Origin: Mesorhizobium loti
GTDB taxonomy: Bacteria; Pseudomonadota; Alphaproteobacteria; Rhizobiales; Rhizobiaceae
Length of the DNA stretch: 64,000 bases
Assembly: GCA_014189435.1 (NCBI GenBank)
Contig: CP050293.1
Coordinates: 4,469,001 to 4,533,000, forward strand
Reading direction: 5' to 3'
Positions 43,682 to 52,038 of this stretch are shown piece by piece. The position numbers and the translations under genes are program-made. The notes beneath the pieces are model-generated. The model worked only from the letters and a program-made list of their open reading frames with translations. It searched no databases and had not been told where the DNA came from. The stretch's first letter is position 1. Each line of letters opens with the position of its first letter.

Positions 43682-44926
43682 TTGCAACGTCGCAAGATCG
43701 TCGTGGTTCTGAAGGGCTATCCGCGGCTGTCGGAAACCTTCATCGCGCAGGAACTGCTCGGTCTGGAGCGTGCGGGGTTCGATCTGATACTCTTCGCGCT
43801 CAGGCGGCCGACCGACGCAAAACGCCACCCCGTGCATGACGAGATCAAAGCGCCCGTCCATTATCTGCCGGAATATCTGCATGAAGAGCCGCTGCGCGTG
43901 GTTCGCTCGCTGTTTGCTTGTCTGCCGCGGCCGGGCTTCTGGCGCGCGCTCGGATCGCTGGCGGCCGATATCCCCCGCGACTTTACGCGCAATCGCGTGC
44001 GCCGCTTCGGGCAAGCGCTCGTGCTGGCGGCCGAATGGCCGGAAGATGCGGGCTGGCTGCATGCACATTTCGCGCACACGCCGGCATCGGTGACGCGCTA
44101 TGCCAGCCAGCTTCGTGGCCTGCCCTGGAGCTGCTCGGCCCATGCCAAGGACATCTGGACTTCGGCGGACTGGGATCTGGCTGGCAAGCTTGCCTCGGCG
44201 CGCTGGACGGTCACTTGCACGAAAACCGGCTTCGACCGTCTGAAAAAACTCGCTAACGGCAACTCGTCTGTGCATCTGAGCTATCATGGGCTCGACCTTG
44301 ATCGCTTCGGCATTTCCGGCGAGGCACGAAAACAGCATGACGGCTCGGCGCCGGACGAACCGGTCATCGTTCTGAGTGTCGGGCGCGCCGTTGCAAAGAA
44401 AGGTTACGATACCTTGCTGGAGGCCCTTGCCCTCTTGCCAGGTGATTTGGCGTGGCGTTTCGAGCATATTGGCGGCGGCGAGGAACTGGAACGGCTCAAG
44501 GCGCTGGCGCAAAAGCTCGGACTGGATGGTCGCGTCTCTTGGAAAGGCGCTCTCGCGCAGGAGGAGGTGCTCGAGCACTACCGCCGTGCCGACATCTTCG
44601 CCCTGGCCTGCAGGATCACCGCAAATGGCGACCGGGACGGTCTTCCGAATGTTCTGGTGGAGGCGGCCAGCCAGCGGCTTGCCTGCGTGTCGACCGATAT
44701 TTCCGGCGTGCCGGAGCTTTTATCGCCGGATGAAACCGGGCTGCTGGTTCCGACGGAAAACCCAATCGCCCTGGCACGGGCGCTGGAGCGCCTGATCCGT
44801 GATCCCCTGCTGCGTGCCCGCCTCGGCGACGCCGCAGAGGCGCGCGTGCGCGGCAATTTCGATCATATGGCAAGCATTGGACAGCTCAAGGAGCTGTTCG
44901 AACGGGAGTGGCGGGCCGCCGAATGA
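43682..44926 (+). CDS. Glycosyltransferase, GT4-like
   Basis: A 414-residue GT-B enzyme. The N-terminus KIVVVLKGYPRLSETFIAQEL is typical of GT4 family colanic-acid/exopolysaccharide transferases. The donor-binding half has SVGRAVAKKGYDTLLEAL and the EX7E-like segment DGLPNVLVEAASQRLACVSTDISGVPEL. The start is TTG at 43682, just after the previous stop, with GAGGGA nearby; there is no better ATG. The stop overlaps the next gene by four bases. The enzyme probably adds a sugar to a lipid- or glycan-linked acceptor at the inner face of the membrane. Confidence 0.87.
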   Translation: MQRRKIVVVLKGYPRLSETFIAQELLGLERAGFDLILFALRRPTDAKRHPVHDEIKAPVHYLPEYLHEEPLRVVRSLFACLPRPGFWRALGSLAADIPRDFTRNRVRRFGQALVLAAEWPEDAGWLHAHFAHTPASVTRYASQLRGLPWSCSAHAKDIWTSADWDLAGKLASARWTVTCTKTGFDRLKKLANGNSSVHLSYHGLDLDRFGISGEARKQHDGSAPDEPVIVLSVGRAVAKKGYDTLLEALALLPGDLAWRFEHIGGGEELERLKALAQKLGLDGRVSWKGALAQEEVLEHYRRADIFALACRITANGDRDGLPNVLVEAASQRLACVSTDISGVPELLSPDETGLLVPTENPIALARALERLIRDPLLRARLGDAAEARVRGNFDHMASIGQLKELFEREWRAAE

Positions 44927-46074
44927 AGCGGCTGCGCGCTTTCTTCTATGTCCAGCACCTGCTCGGCATCGGCCATCTCGCGCGCTCCAGCCGCGTCGCG
45001 GCAGCTCTGGTCGATGACGGGTTTGACGTAACCGTCGTCACTGGCGGAGCGCCGGTCGCGGGGTTTCCGGGATTGGGGGCAATATCCGTAACCCTGCCAC
45101 CTGTCACCTCCAGTGATGAAGGATTTTCCGGACTTGTCGACCTGCAGGGCAAGCCCATCGACGATGATTTCAAGAAACGGCGTTCAGAGATGCTGCTGCA
45201 GGCATTCCGGGATCGCAGGCCTGATATCGTCATTGTCGAGGCGTTTCCATTTGGACGCCGGCAGATGCGTTTCGAACTCTTGCCGCTGATCGAGGCCATC
45301 GACGCGGCGTCGCCCAGACCGCTGCTGGTGACGTCCGTCCGTGATATCCTTCAGGAGCGCGTCAAGCCGGGCCGAAACGAGGAAACGGTCGATCTCGTCA
45401 ACAGGCATTTTGACCTTGTCATGGTCCATGGCGATCCGGCTTTCGCAACCATCGACAAGACATTTCCACTGGCGGGAGCGATCAGGGCCGAGGTTGCGTA
45501 CACAGGGCTCGTTGCCGCGCCACCAGCGCCTGCGGCCTCCGAGCGTTTCGACGTTGTGGTGTCGGTTGGCGGCGGGGCCGCCGGAAAGAACCTTGTCCGG
45601 TCCACCGTCGCAGCAGCGCGGAATGCCGACAACGCCTGGAAATGGTGTCTGATCACCGGCCCAAACCTGCCGAAGGACGAGTTTGACGCGATTTCAGGCG
45701 ATGCCACGCCGGGCCTGTCCATCTTCCGGTTTCGCGAGGATTTCGCCAGCTTGCTGGCCGGCGCCCGCCTGTCGGTCTCGCAGGCGGGTTACAACACGGT
45801 CTGCGATGTCCTGCGCGCGCGCTGTCGCTCGCTGCTCGTTCCCTTTGCAGCCGGCGGGGAAACGGAACAGACGGTTCGCGCCCTGATGCTCGAAGAGCTC
45901 GGTCTTGCAACGGTGCGGATGGAAAAGGACCTGACGCCTGAAGGTCTGGCGCAAGCGATCGAACAGGCGCTTGCGGGACCGACGCCAGCCGCGCATCGTC
46001 TCGATCTGGAAGGCGCCCGTCACTCGGCGCAAATCCTGCGCGAGCGCCATCGAACCTGGTCCTCGAAATCCTAA
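44923..46074 (+). CDS. Predicted glycosyltransferase, MurG/COG4671-like
   Basis: A 383-residue relative of the transferase at 42466: it begins with FYVQHLLGIGHLARSSRVAAAL and has the donor loop SQAGYNTVCDVLRARCRSLLVPF. The ATG at 44923 overlaps the upstream stop by four bases, so all three transferases are one transcriptional unit. It is followed directly by the hairpin-rich repeat at 46071-46174, which probably ends the transcript. Two MurG-like and one GT4-like enzyme would build a short oligosaccharide. Confidence 0.82.
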   Translation: MKRLRAFFYVQHLLGIGHLARSSRVAAALVDDGFDVTVVTGGAPVAGFPGLGAISVTLPPVTSSDEGFSGLVDLQGKPIDDDFKKRRSEMLLQAFRDRRPDIVIVEAFPFGRRQMRFELLPLIEAIDAASPRPLLVTSVRDILQERVKPGRNEETVDLVNRHFDLVMVHGDPAFATIDKTFPLAGAIRAEVAYTGLVAAPPAPAASERFDVVVSVGGGAAGKNLVRSTVAAARNADNAWKWCLITGPNLPKDEFDAISGDATPGLSIFRFREDFASLLAGARLSVSQAGYNTVCDVLRARCRSLLVPFAAGGETEQTVRALMLEELGLATVRMEKDLTPEGLAQAIEQALAGPTPAAHRLDLEGARHSAQILRERHRTWSSKS

Positions 46075-46174
46075 AGCGCGTCGCGTTTGAACGGATTCAG
46101 GCGACGCGCTTTAGGTCTTTGTCTTTATGCATGTCGATCTCCCAAAACCGGGGCCACTTTTGGGCGACATGCAT
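46071..46174. repeat. Rhizobiales-type tandem-hairpin intergenic repeat
   Basis: The first hairpin has 14-base perfect arms (46071-46084 and 46101-46114; core AAAGCGCGTCGC). The second pairs ATGCATGTCG (46127-46136) with CGACATGCAT (46165-46174) and has an inner CCCAAAA/TTTTGGG stem. This two-hairpin element is common between genes in Rhizobiaceae. It lies between the convergent glycosyltransferase and methyltransferase-like genes and may stop both transcripts. Confidence 0.8.
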
Positions 46175-46214
46175 TAGCGCAGGTCGCATCTCGGTTGGAT
46201 TCGCGCAACGCGCT

Positions 46215-46889
46215 TCAGACAGTTCCAATCAGCATGAAGCGCGTATATTTTTTTGTCGGCAGTTCGCCGGAGAACCTGATCTCCCGTAGCGCCGCCATCG
46301 CTTCGAAGGCTGCAAGCGAAGCCACGCAGTTGATGTGCGTCGGCTCGCTGAAGTAATCGTTCGATTGCAGTAGCACATTCGTGCCCCGCGGAAGCAGGGC
46401 AAGCCAGGCACCCAGGTCGGCTATGTGTTCGCAGCTCGTATTGACCACTAGGTCGGGCCGCCCGGCCGCATAGTCGAGTGCGTACATATCTTCCGTCAGC
46501 GCCCGGAAGCGGTCGCCTGCTTCCCGGTTGAGGGTCCGGGCGACCGGCCCGACTTCAGGATCGATGTCGATGCTGTCGATCGCCGCGATGTCGAAACGGG
46601 CGTCGTTGAAAAGCATTGCCGGCAATACGCCGTACCATCCGCCCAGAACCCATATGCGCCCGAACCGGCCGCCGTTGCTTTCGAACAGCTTGTCGAGCGC
46701 CCACATCTTGCAGGCGACCTGCTTGTGGTTGAAGGCGTTGGCGATATCGGCCTGCGGATGCTTGGCGATGACGCGCGCCAGCCCGGCCACGAGAGGGTGG
46801 TTGACATAGGCAGCAATTCCCCGCGTGAGGTCCAGGGCTTGCTCGTGCCCGTCCATGCCGGCATTGCGTGGTTGCGTGACATCCATCAT
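46215..46889 (-). CDS. SAM-dependent methyltransferase-like protein
   Basis: A 224-residue protein with a class I methyltransferase-like core: RIWVLGGWYGVLPAML resembles motif I, IDSIDIDPE the acidic loop after strand 2, and DLVVNTSCEHIADL motif IV. The motif I glycines are less regular than usual, so SAM binding is likely rather than certain. Starts at 46889 or 46886 (adjacent ATGs) are equivalent; an upstream extension to 46943 is less likely. It is the only minus-strand gene in this part of the locus, divergent from the pseudo-ABC gene with 266 bases between. Confidence 0.75.
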   Translation of the reverse strand: MMDVTQPRNAGMDGHEQALDLTRGIAAYVNHPLVAGLARVIAKHPQADIANAFNHKQVACKMWALDKLFESNGGRFGRIWVLGGWYGVLPAMLFNDARFDIAAIDSIDIDPEVGPVARTLNREAGDRFRALTEDMYALDYAAGRPDLVVNTSCEHIADLGAWLALLPRGTNVLLQSNDYFSEPTHINCVASLAAFEAMAALREIRFSGELPTKKYTRFMLIGTV

Positions 46890-46961
46890 ATTCGTCTTGT
46901 ATGGTGGGATTTCGGGCGACACAACGCAATCTTGCCCCAGCAAGGCTGTTGATCCACGGAC

Positions 46962-47138
46962 ATGAATATGCTGCTAGCCGCTTCTCCATTGCCCGGTGCC
47001 GGAGAGTGCCGGTTGCATCTGTCCGGACCGTCGGCGTCCTCCATGCACTGCAGCTTCGAGCTTGTCGCCGGCGACGAAGAAATCGCCGATACACCATTCG
47101 CCAGCAGGTGCCTCTCCATCCTGCATCCTTCCAGCTGA
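46962..47138 (+). CDS. Possible 58-residue small protein upstream of the pseudo-ABC gene
   Basis: A 59-codon frame runs from ATG 46962 (second ATG at 46968) to TGA 47136-47138, 17 bases before the ABC gene. It reads MNMLLAASPLPGAG, later SSMHCSFELVAGDEEIADTP, and ends with cysteine and serine residues. Third-position G+C is high (about 70%), whereas an overlapping frame that extends the ABC gene upstream is arginine-rich and unlike protein. The ribosome site is weak. If real, it could be a leader peptide, a small partner or a substrate of the transporter-like protein. No family is recognised. Confidence 0.35.
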   Translation: MNMLLAASPLPGAGECRLHLSGPSASSMHCSFELVAGDEEIADTPFASRCLSILHPSS

Positions 47139-47155
47139 AGGGTCCACAGTCGCAT

Positions 47156-49870
47156 ATGGAACCCAGCCTAGCCCACTATATCTGGAAGCACACTAGGAAG
47201 CAGCAGATCTGGATATTGATGATCGTCCTGCTTTCGATGATCCCGTATTTCATGTCCTTCGACCTGCCGAAGCTGATCGTCAACGGCCCGATCCAGGGCA
47301 AGGGGTTCGAGCAACCCGGCGCGACCCTGCCCTTCATGAGGCTGCACTATAACCTGCCGTTCATTGGCGAGGTCCAGTTCTTCTCCGGCTTTCAGCTCGA
47401 CCGCACGGCGACGCTGCTTGCCCTGAGCCTCGTGTTCCTGCTGCTGGTCGTCATCAACGGCCTGTTCAAACTCTACATCAACACCTACAAGGGCCGCCTC
47501 GGCGAACGCATGCTGCGGCGTATCCGCTTCGATCTGATCGATCGTGTGCTGCGTTTTCCGCCGATTTACTTCAAGCGGGTGAAATCCGCCGAAGTGGCGA
47601 CCATGGTGAAGGACGAGGTGGAGCCGCTGGGCGGCTTCATCGGCGATGCATTTCTGCAGCCGGTGCTGCTCGGCGGCCAGGCGCTGACAGCCATGCTGTT
47701 CATCATGGTCCAGAACGTCTGGCTTGGAATGATAGCGGTCGTGATCGTGGTGATCCAGATCGTGCTCATCCCGCGAATGCGGCGGCGGCTGCTCGTGCTC
47801 GGGCGCCAACGGCAATTGACGGCGCGCGCGCTTTCGGGCCGGGTTGGCGAAATCGTCGACGGCATCGGCGCGGTTCACGTCCACGACACGTCAAACTACG
47901 AGCGCGCCGACATAGCTGCCCGGCTCGGGCTCATCTTCAAGATCCGCTTCGATCTTTACCAATGGAAATTCATGGTAAAGTTCCTCAACAATTTTCTCGC
48001 GCAGCTCACACCCTTTCTGTTCTACATGATCGGCGGGTATCTGGTCATCGGGGGCCGGCTGGACGTCGGCCAGCTCGTGGCCGTGATCGGCGCCTACAAG
48101 GACCTGCCCGGACCGATGAAGGAACTGATCGACTGGGATCAGGATCGGCAGGATGTCCAGGTCAAATATCAGCAGGTCGTTGAACAGTTCACCGTCGAGG
48201 ATATCATTGCGCCGGGGATCGGAGCACTAACGATCGACGATCCCGGTCCGATGACAAACCCGCTGTCGGCGGTCGGTCTGTCCATCGCAGACGATGGTGG
48301 TGCAATGCTCCTCAACCGTATCTCCATGCAGGTCAAGCCGGCTGAGACGGTGGCGCTGGTCAGCACCCCAACAGGTGGAGCGGAGGCGCTAGCAGAAGCC
48401 TTCGCGCGGCTGAACTGGCCGGAAAGCGGAAAGGTCGCTTCGGGCGCCGATGACCTGCTTGAACTCCCCGAAGCAGTGACCGGCCGGCGCATGTCCTACG
48501 CCTCGTCGGATGTTTTCCTGTTCCACGCAAGCCTGCGCGATAACCTGCTCTACGGGTTGAAGCATGCACCGCTGACATCGGTGACTTATGACGGCGCCGC
48601 GGCAGACCAGCAGCGCTGGAACATCGACGAGGCGCGCCGGTCGGGCAATCCGGATTTCGATATCCACAGCGACTGGATCGACTATGCTTCCGCCGGTGCT
48701 ACCGGCCCGCACGACCTCTTTGAAGCGGTGCGCCGGGTGCTCGACGCGGTTCTTCTGTCGCGCGACATTCTGGATCTTGGCTTGCGCTCTTCGGCCGACC
48801 TCACACGTCACACGAAGCTTGCCGGGCGGATCGTCGAACTGCGTGCGGCGCTGCGAACCAGGCTGGAACAGGAAGGGCTGCGCGAACTGGTGGTTCCTTT
48901 CGAGCCGGGCGCTTACAACACGGAAGCGACGATCGGTCAGAACCTGCTTTTCGGTGCTGCCGCCGGCCCCGAACTGGCCGACAAGGCTCTGGCGGCCAAT
49001 CCCTATTTTGCTTCCGTGCTGAAGCAAGCCGGCCTTGACCGCACGCTCTACGAAATGGGCATGGAGATCGCCGAACAGGCGATCGAGCTGTTTGCCGACC
49101 TGCCGCCCGATCACCAGTTCTTCCAGCAGCTCGCCTTCATGAGCGCCGAGGAGATCCCCGCCTACGAGACCTTACTGCAGCGGCTCAAGAACCGTCCCTA
49201 CGAGGCGGTTTCGGAGGCCGACCGCGCCATGATCATCACCTTGAGCTTTGCCTATATCGAGCCCCGGCACCGCTTCGGCCTGCTGACCGACGAGTTGATG
49301 AGCAAGATCGTCGCCGCACGCAACCAGTTCTATGAAAACCTGCCGCCCGAGCTGCAAAACGCGATCGAACGGTATGATCCTGCCAAATACATCGCCGCGG
49401 CCACCGTCATGGACAATGTCCTGTTCGGGCGTGTTGGCAACAACCATCCCGACGCGCCGGACCGGATACGCTCCATCGTCTATGAAATTCTTGACGAACT
49501 GGGGCTTTATGCCGAGCTTCTGGATGTCGGCCTGGACTTCAACGTCGGCGCCGGCGGCAGGCGGCTGACCGGTGGACAGCGACAAAAGCTCGATGTTGCC
49601 CGGGCCCTGCTCAAGCGTCCCGATTTTCTCATTCTCAACCGGCCGCTGTCGGCGCTCGACCAGCGCATTCAGGACAAGGTGCTGCGAAACGTGCTCGAGG
49701 AAGCCAGACGCGACGGCCATTCGCCGGCGATTGTGTGGGTCGTGACGAGTCCGGCAATGGCGATGATGTTCGATCGCGTTATCGTCTTTGACTCGGGTCA
49801 ACTGGTGGAAGACGGTACACACGAGACACTTTTGGCAGAGAACGGTATCTTCAAGGAACTTCTGTCATAG
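47156..49870 (+). CDS. Pseudo-ABC exporter with degenerate, interrupted ATPase domain
   Basis: A 904-residue protein. Residues 1-345 resemble an ABC-exporter membrane domain (spans near 18-35, 85-103, 173-206 and 276-300). The ATPase domain starts near 373, but Walker A is VSTPTGGAEA (402-411) with no lysine. Walker B is FLILNRP (Asp to Asn828, Glu to Arg829), and the H-loop His is Ser865. The signature LTGGQRQ (804-810) and D-loop SALD (832-835) remain. Between the Q-loop region and signature lies an insert of about 275 residues. The exporter motif xNLLYG occurs three times (459-467, 592-600, 750-758), suggesting internal duplication. ATP hydrolysis is very unlikely. The ATG at 47156 begins MEPSLAHYIW; it is followed by a cyclic-nucleotide-binding gene. 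Confidence 0.85.
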   Translation: MEPSLAHYIWKHTRKQQIWILMIVLLSMIPYFMSFDLPKLIVNGPIQGKGFEQPGATLPFMRLHYNLPFIGEVQFFSGFQLDRTATLLALSLVFLLLVVINGLFKLYINTYKGRLGERMLRRIRFDLIDRVLRFPPIYFKRVKSAEVATMVKDEVEPLGGFIGDAFLQPVLLGGQALTAMLFIMVQNVWLGMIAVVIVVIQIVLIPRMRRRLLVLGRQRQLTARALSGRVGEIVDGIGAVHVHDTSNYERADIAARLGLIFKIRFDLYQWKFMVKFLNNFLAQLTPFLFYMIGGYLVIGGRLDVGQLVAVIGAYKDLPGPMKELIDWDQDRQDVQVKYQQVVEQFTVEDIIAPGIGALTIDDPGPMTNPLSAVGLSIADDGGAMLLNRISMQVKPAETVALVSTPTGGAEALAEAFARLNWPESGKVASGADDLLELPEAVTGRRMSYASSDVFLFHASLRDNLLYGLKHAPLTSVTYDGAAADQQRWNIDEARRSGNPDFDIHSDWIDYASAGATGPHDLFEAVRRVLDAVLLSRDILDLGLRSSADLTRHTKLAGRIVELRAALRTRLEQEGLRELVVPFEPGAYNTEATIGQNLLFGAAAGPELADKALAANPYFASVLKQAGLDRTLYEMGMEIAEQAIELFADLPPDHQFFQQLAFMSAEEIPAYETLLQRLKNRPYEAVSEADRAMIITLSFAYIEPRHRFGLLTDELMSKIVAARNQFYENLPPELQNAIERYDPAKYIAAATVMDNVLFGRVGNNHPDAPDRIRSIVYEILDELGLYAELLDVGLDFNVGAGGRRLTGGQRQKLDVARALLKRPDFLILNRPLSALDQRIQDKVLRNVLEEARRDGHSPAIVWVVTSPAMAMMFDRVIVFDSGQLVEDGTHETLLAENGIFKELLS

Positions 49871-49904
49871 TCTGGCAGACGCGAATTTAGGAAGGTTTGC
49901 GACA

Positions 49905-50351
49905 ATGCTGCTCAAGGATGAAGTTGGAATGCTGCAACGCGTTCCCTTGTTCTCTGGCATCGAGCCGGCAAAGCTCAAGCTGCTTGCGTTCACATCCGAT
50001 CGCGTGAACTACAGCGCCGGCCAGATTCTTTTCCGGCAGGGCGACGAGGCAGACGCCGCCTATGTCATCCTTTCGGGCAGGGCGGATATTTTGGTCGATT
50101 CCGACAGCGGGCAGATAAAAGTTGCCGAACTGCTGCCAAATTCGATCGTTGGCGAGATCGCCATATTGTGCAACAGCTCCCGCACTGCCACCGTCAGAGC
50201 GGCAAGTGATCTGGAGGTCTTGAGAATCCGCAAGGATCATTTCCTAAGGCTTATGAAGGAGTTCCCGGAAATGACCATCGAGATATTGCGGGTTCTTGCC
50301 GATCGGCTAAGCCATACGACCGCGGATCTGATCGACGCACGAACCGCCTAG
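49905..50351 (+). CDS. Stand-alone cyclic nucleotide-binding domain protein
   Basis: A 148-residue protein made of one cNMP-binding domain (Crp-like beta-roll) with no helix-turn-helix. The phosphate-binding cassette is intact: GEIAIL with Glu84, and SSRTATVRA with Arg93 that should contact the cyclic phosphate. The ATG at 49905 has GGAAGG ten bases upstream and lies 34 bases after the pseudo-ABC stop. The locus also encodes two cyclase-fold proteins, so this is a likely receptor for a locally made cyclic nucleotide. A direct partner would be the neighbouring ABC-like protein, which is inference. Confidence 0.9.
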   Translation: MLLKDEVGMLQRVPLFSGIEPAKLKLLAFTSDRVNYSAGQILFRQGDEADAAYVILSGRADILVDSDSGQIKVAELLPNSIVGEIAILCNSSRTATVRAASDLEVLRIRKDHFLRLMKEFPEMTIEILRVLADRLSHTTADLIDARTA

Positions 50352-50374
50352 AGCTACGATGGGCGAAAAGTAGT

Positions 50375-51229
50375 ATGGACGACGATTTTTTCCTGGTCAG
50401 ATTTTGGGGCGTGCGCGGCAGCATCGCGGTATCCGGGCCAGAATTCGCTCGCTATGGCGGCAACACAATCTGCATCGAGATGCGATGCGGCAAGCATACG
50501 CTTCTGTTCGACGCGGGCTCTGGCCTACGGCCTGCCGGCAGGGCGCTTCAGGCGTCGGATGTGACCGATTTCGACCTGCTTTTCACCCATTGTCATTACG
50601 ATCACATCATCGGGCTGCCGGCTTTTGCGCCGATCTTTGACCCAAGCGTCAAGTTTACGCTTTGGTCCGGGCATCTTGCAGGACGCATGACGACCCGGCA
50701 GATGATCGATGAGTTCATACGGCCGCCCTGGTTTCCGGTGAAAATGGACGTCTGCAAGGCCAAGCTCGACTGCCGCGATTTCGTGTCCGGAGACGTGCTT
50801 CGGCCGCGCGAAGGCGTGGTGGTTCGGACCGGCAGTCTCACCCATCCGGGTGGTTGCATAGGCTACCGGGTCGAATGGGGCGGCCGCGTCGTGGCGGTGA
50901 TCACGGACACCGAGCACGAGCCGGACAAACTCGATCAGTCGGTGCTCGGCCTGATCGAAGATGCCGACCTCGTCATCTACGATTGCACCTACACCGAGAA
51001 GGAAATGGAACGGCGCCGCGGTAACGGCCACTCGACATGGCAACAGGGCGTCAAGCTTTGTGAGGCGGCCGGTGCGCGGGGGCTCGCGCTGTTTCACCAC
51101 GATCCGACACGCACCGACGAGCAACTGGACGAGATGGAGAAACTGGCCAAGGACAGGTTTGCCGGCGCTTTTGCCGCGTGGGATGGCCAGACGCTCAAAT
51201 TTCCGGTCTCATTGCACAAAAAGCGCTGA
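50375..51229 (+). CDS. Metallo-beta-lactamase-fold hydrolase
   Basis: A 284-residue MBL-fold protein. The metal motif THCHYDH has His72, His74, Asp76 and His77; further ligands are in SLTHPGG and DTEHEPD. The N-terminus RFWGVRGSIAVSGPEFARYGGNT matches the PhnP/RNase Z-like group, which includes phosphodiesterases. The start is 23 bases after the cNMP-binding gene stop, so they are likely co-transcribed. A cyclic-phosphodiesterase activity would complete a signalling module with cyclases and receptor, but that specific activity is a guess. Confidence 0.88.
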   Translation: MDDDFFLVRFWGVRGSIAVSGPEFARYGGNTICIEMRCGKHTLLFDAGSGLRPAGRALQASDVTDFDLLFTHCHYDHIIGLPAFAPIFDPSVKFTLWSGHLAGRMTTRQMIDEFIRPPWFPVKMDVCKAKLDCRDFVSGDVLRPREGVVVRTGSLTHPGGCIGYRVEWGGRVVAVITDTEHEPDKLDQSVLGLIEDADLVIYDCTYTEKEMERRRGNGHSTWQQGVKLCEAAGARGLALFHHDPTRTDEQLDEMEKLAKDRFAGAFAAWDGQTLKFPVSLHKKR

Positions 51230-51230
51230 G

Positions 51231-51283
51231 CTATTTTTCCATTCCCCAGGGAAAGCGCTACGTGCTTCCTGGAATTGCTCTAG
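51231..51283. repeat. Dispersed palindromic repeat, short copy
   Basis: This unit (CTATTTTTCCATTCCCCAGG ... AAAGCGCTACGTGCTT ... GGAATTGCTCTAG) is a shortened relative of the repeats at 13251 and 14480. It lies between convergent genes and its final CTAG supplies the TAG stop of the deacetylase-fold gene. Confidence 0.7.
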
Positions 51284-52038
51284 CGGCGCTGCGCACGATC
51301 AATGAATGTCCTGATCGGAAGCCATGCGCAGGCTTCAATCTGTGCGGTGACTGTGAACAGCCGTTCGAGGAAAAGCCAGGCCGATTCATCATGTACGAGA
51401 TGGTGGGTGAGCAGGCCGACCGGCTCGCCCCCGTCGAATGCGTGCTGCAAATGCGCGATGATAGCCTGAACCAACAGGCCATGATCGCGGCAACCGCGCG
51501 TGCCGTGCCAATCCATGATGTCGACATTGCTGTTGATGACCGCCAGGGACGCCGGCTTCGGCGGCCCATAGACCGACAATGCCGCAAATCCTATCGATCC
51601 AAGGTCGGATACCAAGCCGGCGTCGATCCTGTTCCAGGGTGGCACCAGCATAGGAACGGCACGTGCGCCATGCAGGCCGGTTACGTGCGACAGCCCGCGA
51701 GCCAGATCATCGAGCACGGCCTCGCGTGGCCGATGCGCGCCGAGCTCCTGCTTTTTCTGGTCCTCGGGCGCATGATTTCGGTGCGCCCAGCCATGGATGG
51801 CGACCGTGGCATGCGGCGCCTCGTCAAGCCGTGCGACAAGCTTCCCGTCGGTACGGGCCGGAATGACGGCCAGAGTGACCGGCACCGCGAATTCACCGGT
51901 GAGGTCGAGCAGCCGATCAAGCGCAGGCGTCGGATCCACGGCGTCATCGTCACGCAGCCAGAACTCTGCCTTGCGGCCCGCCCGTTGGCGGCGCGCCAGT
52001 TCTTCCACCAAGGGCTGCCAGATGAGATCGGATGTCAT
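51280..52038 (-). CDS. Polysaccharide deacetylase-superfamily protein
   Basis: A 252-residue NodB-fold-like protein. EFWLRDDDAVDPTPALDRLL carries the acidic metal cluster, and AIHGWAHRNHAP supplies histidines as in the HxxxH motif. THHLVHDE near the C-terminus may provide the second conserved histidine. It is shorter and more divergent than the PuuE-like enzyme at 19723. The ATG overlaps the stop of the GT4-type gene at 52035 by four bases. Deacetylation of a surface sugar would fit the locus. Its TAG stop comes from an intergenic repeat. Confidence 0.8.
   Translation of the reverse strand: MTSDLIWQPLVEELARRQRAGRKAEFWLRDDDAVDPTPALDRLLDLTGEFAVPVTLAVIPARTDGKLVARLDEAPHATVAIHGWAHRNHAPEDQKKQELGAHRPREAVLDDLARGLSHVTGLHGARAVPMLVPPWNRIDAGLVSDLGSIGFAALSVYGPPKPASLAVINSNVDIMDWHGTRGCRDHGLLVQAIIAHLQHAFDGGEPVGLLTHHLVHDESAWLFLERLFTVTAQIEACAWLPIRTFIDRAQRR

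Noticed and set aside
46901..47155. 85-codon N-terminal extension of the pseudo-ABC protein
   Set aside because: The extension is arginine-rich and unlike a transporter N-terminus; MEPSLAHYIW at 47156 is a better start and the region overlaps other candidate coding.
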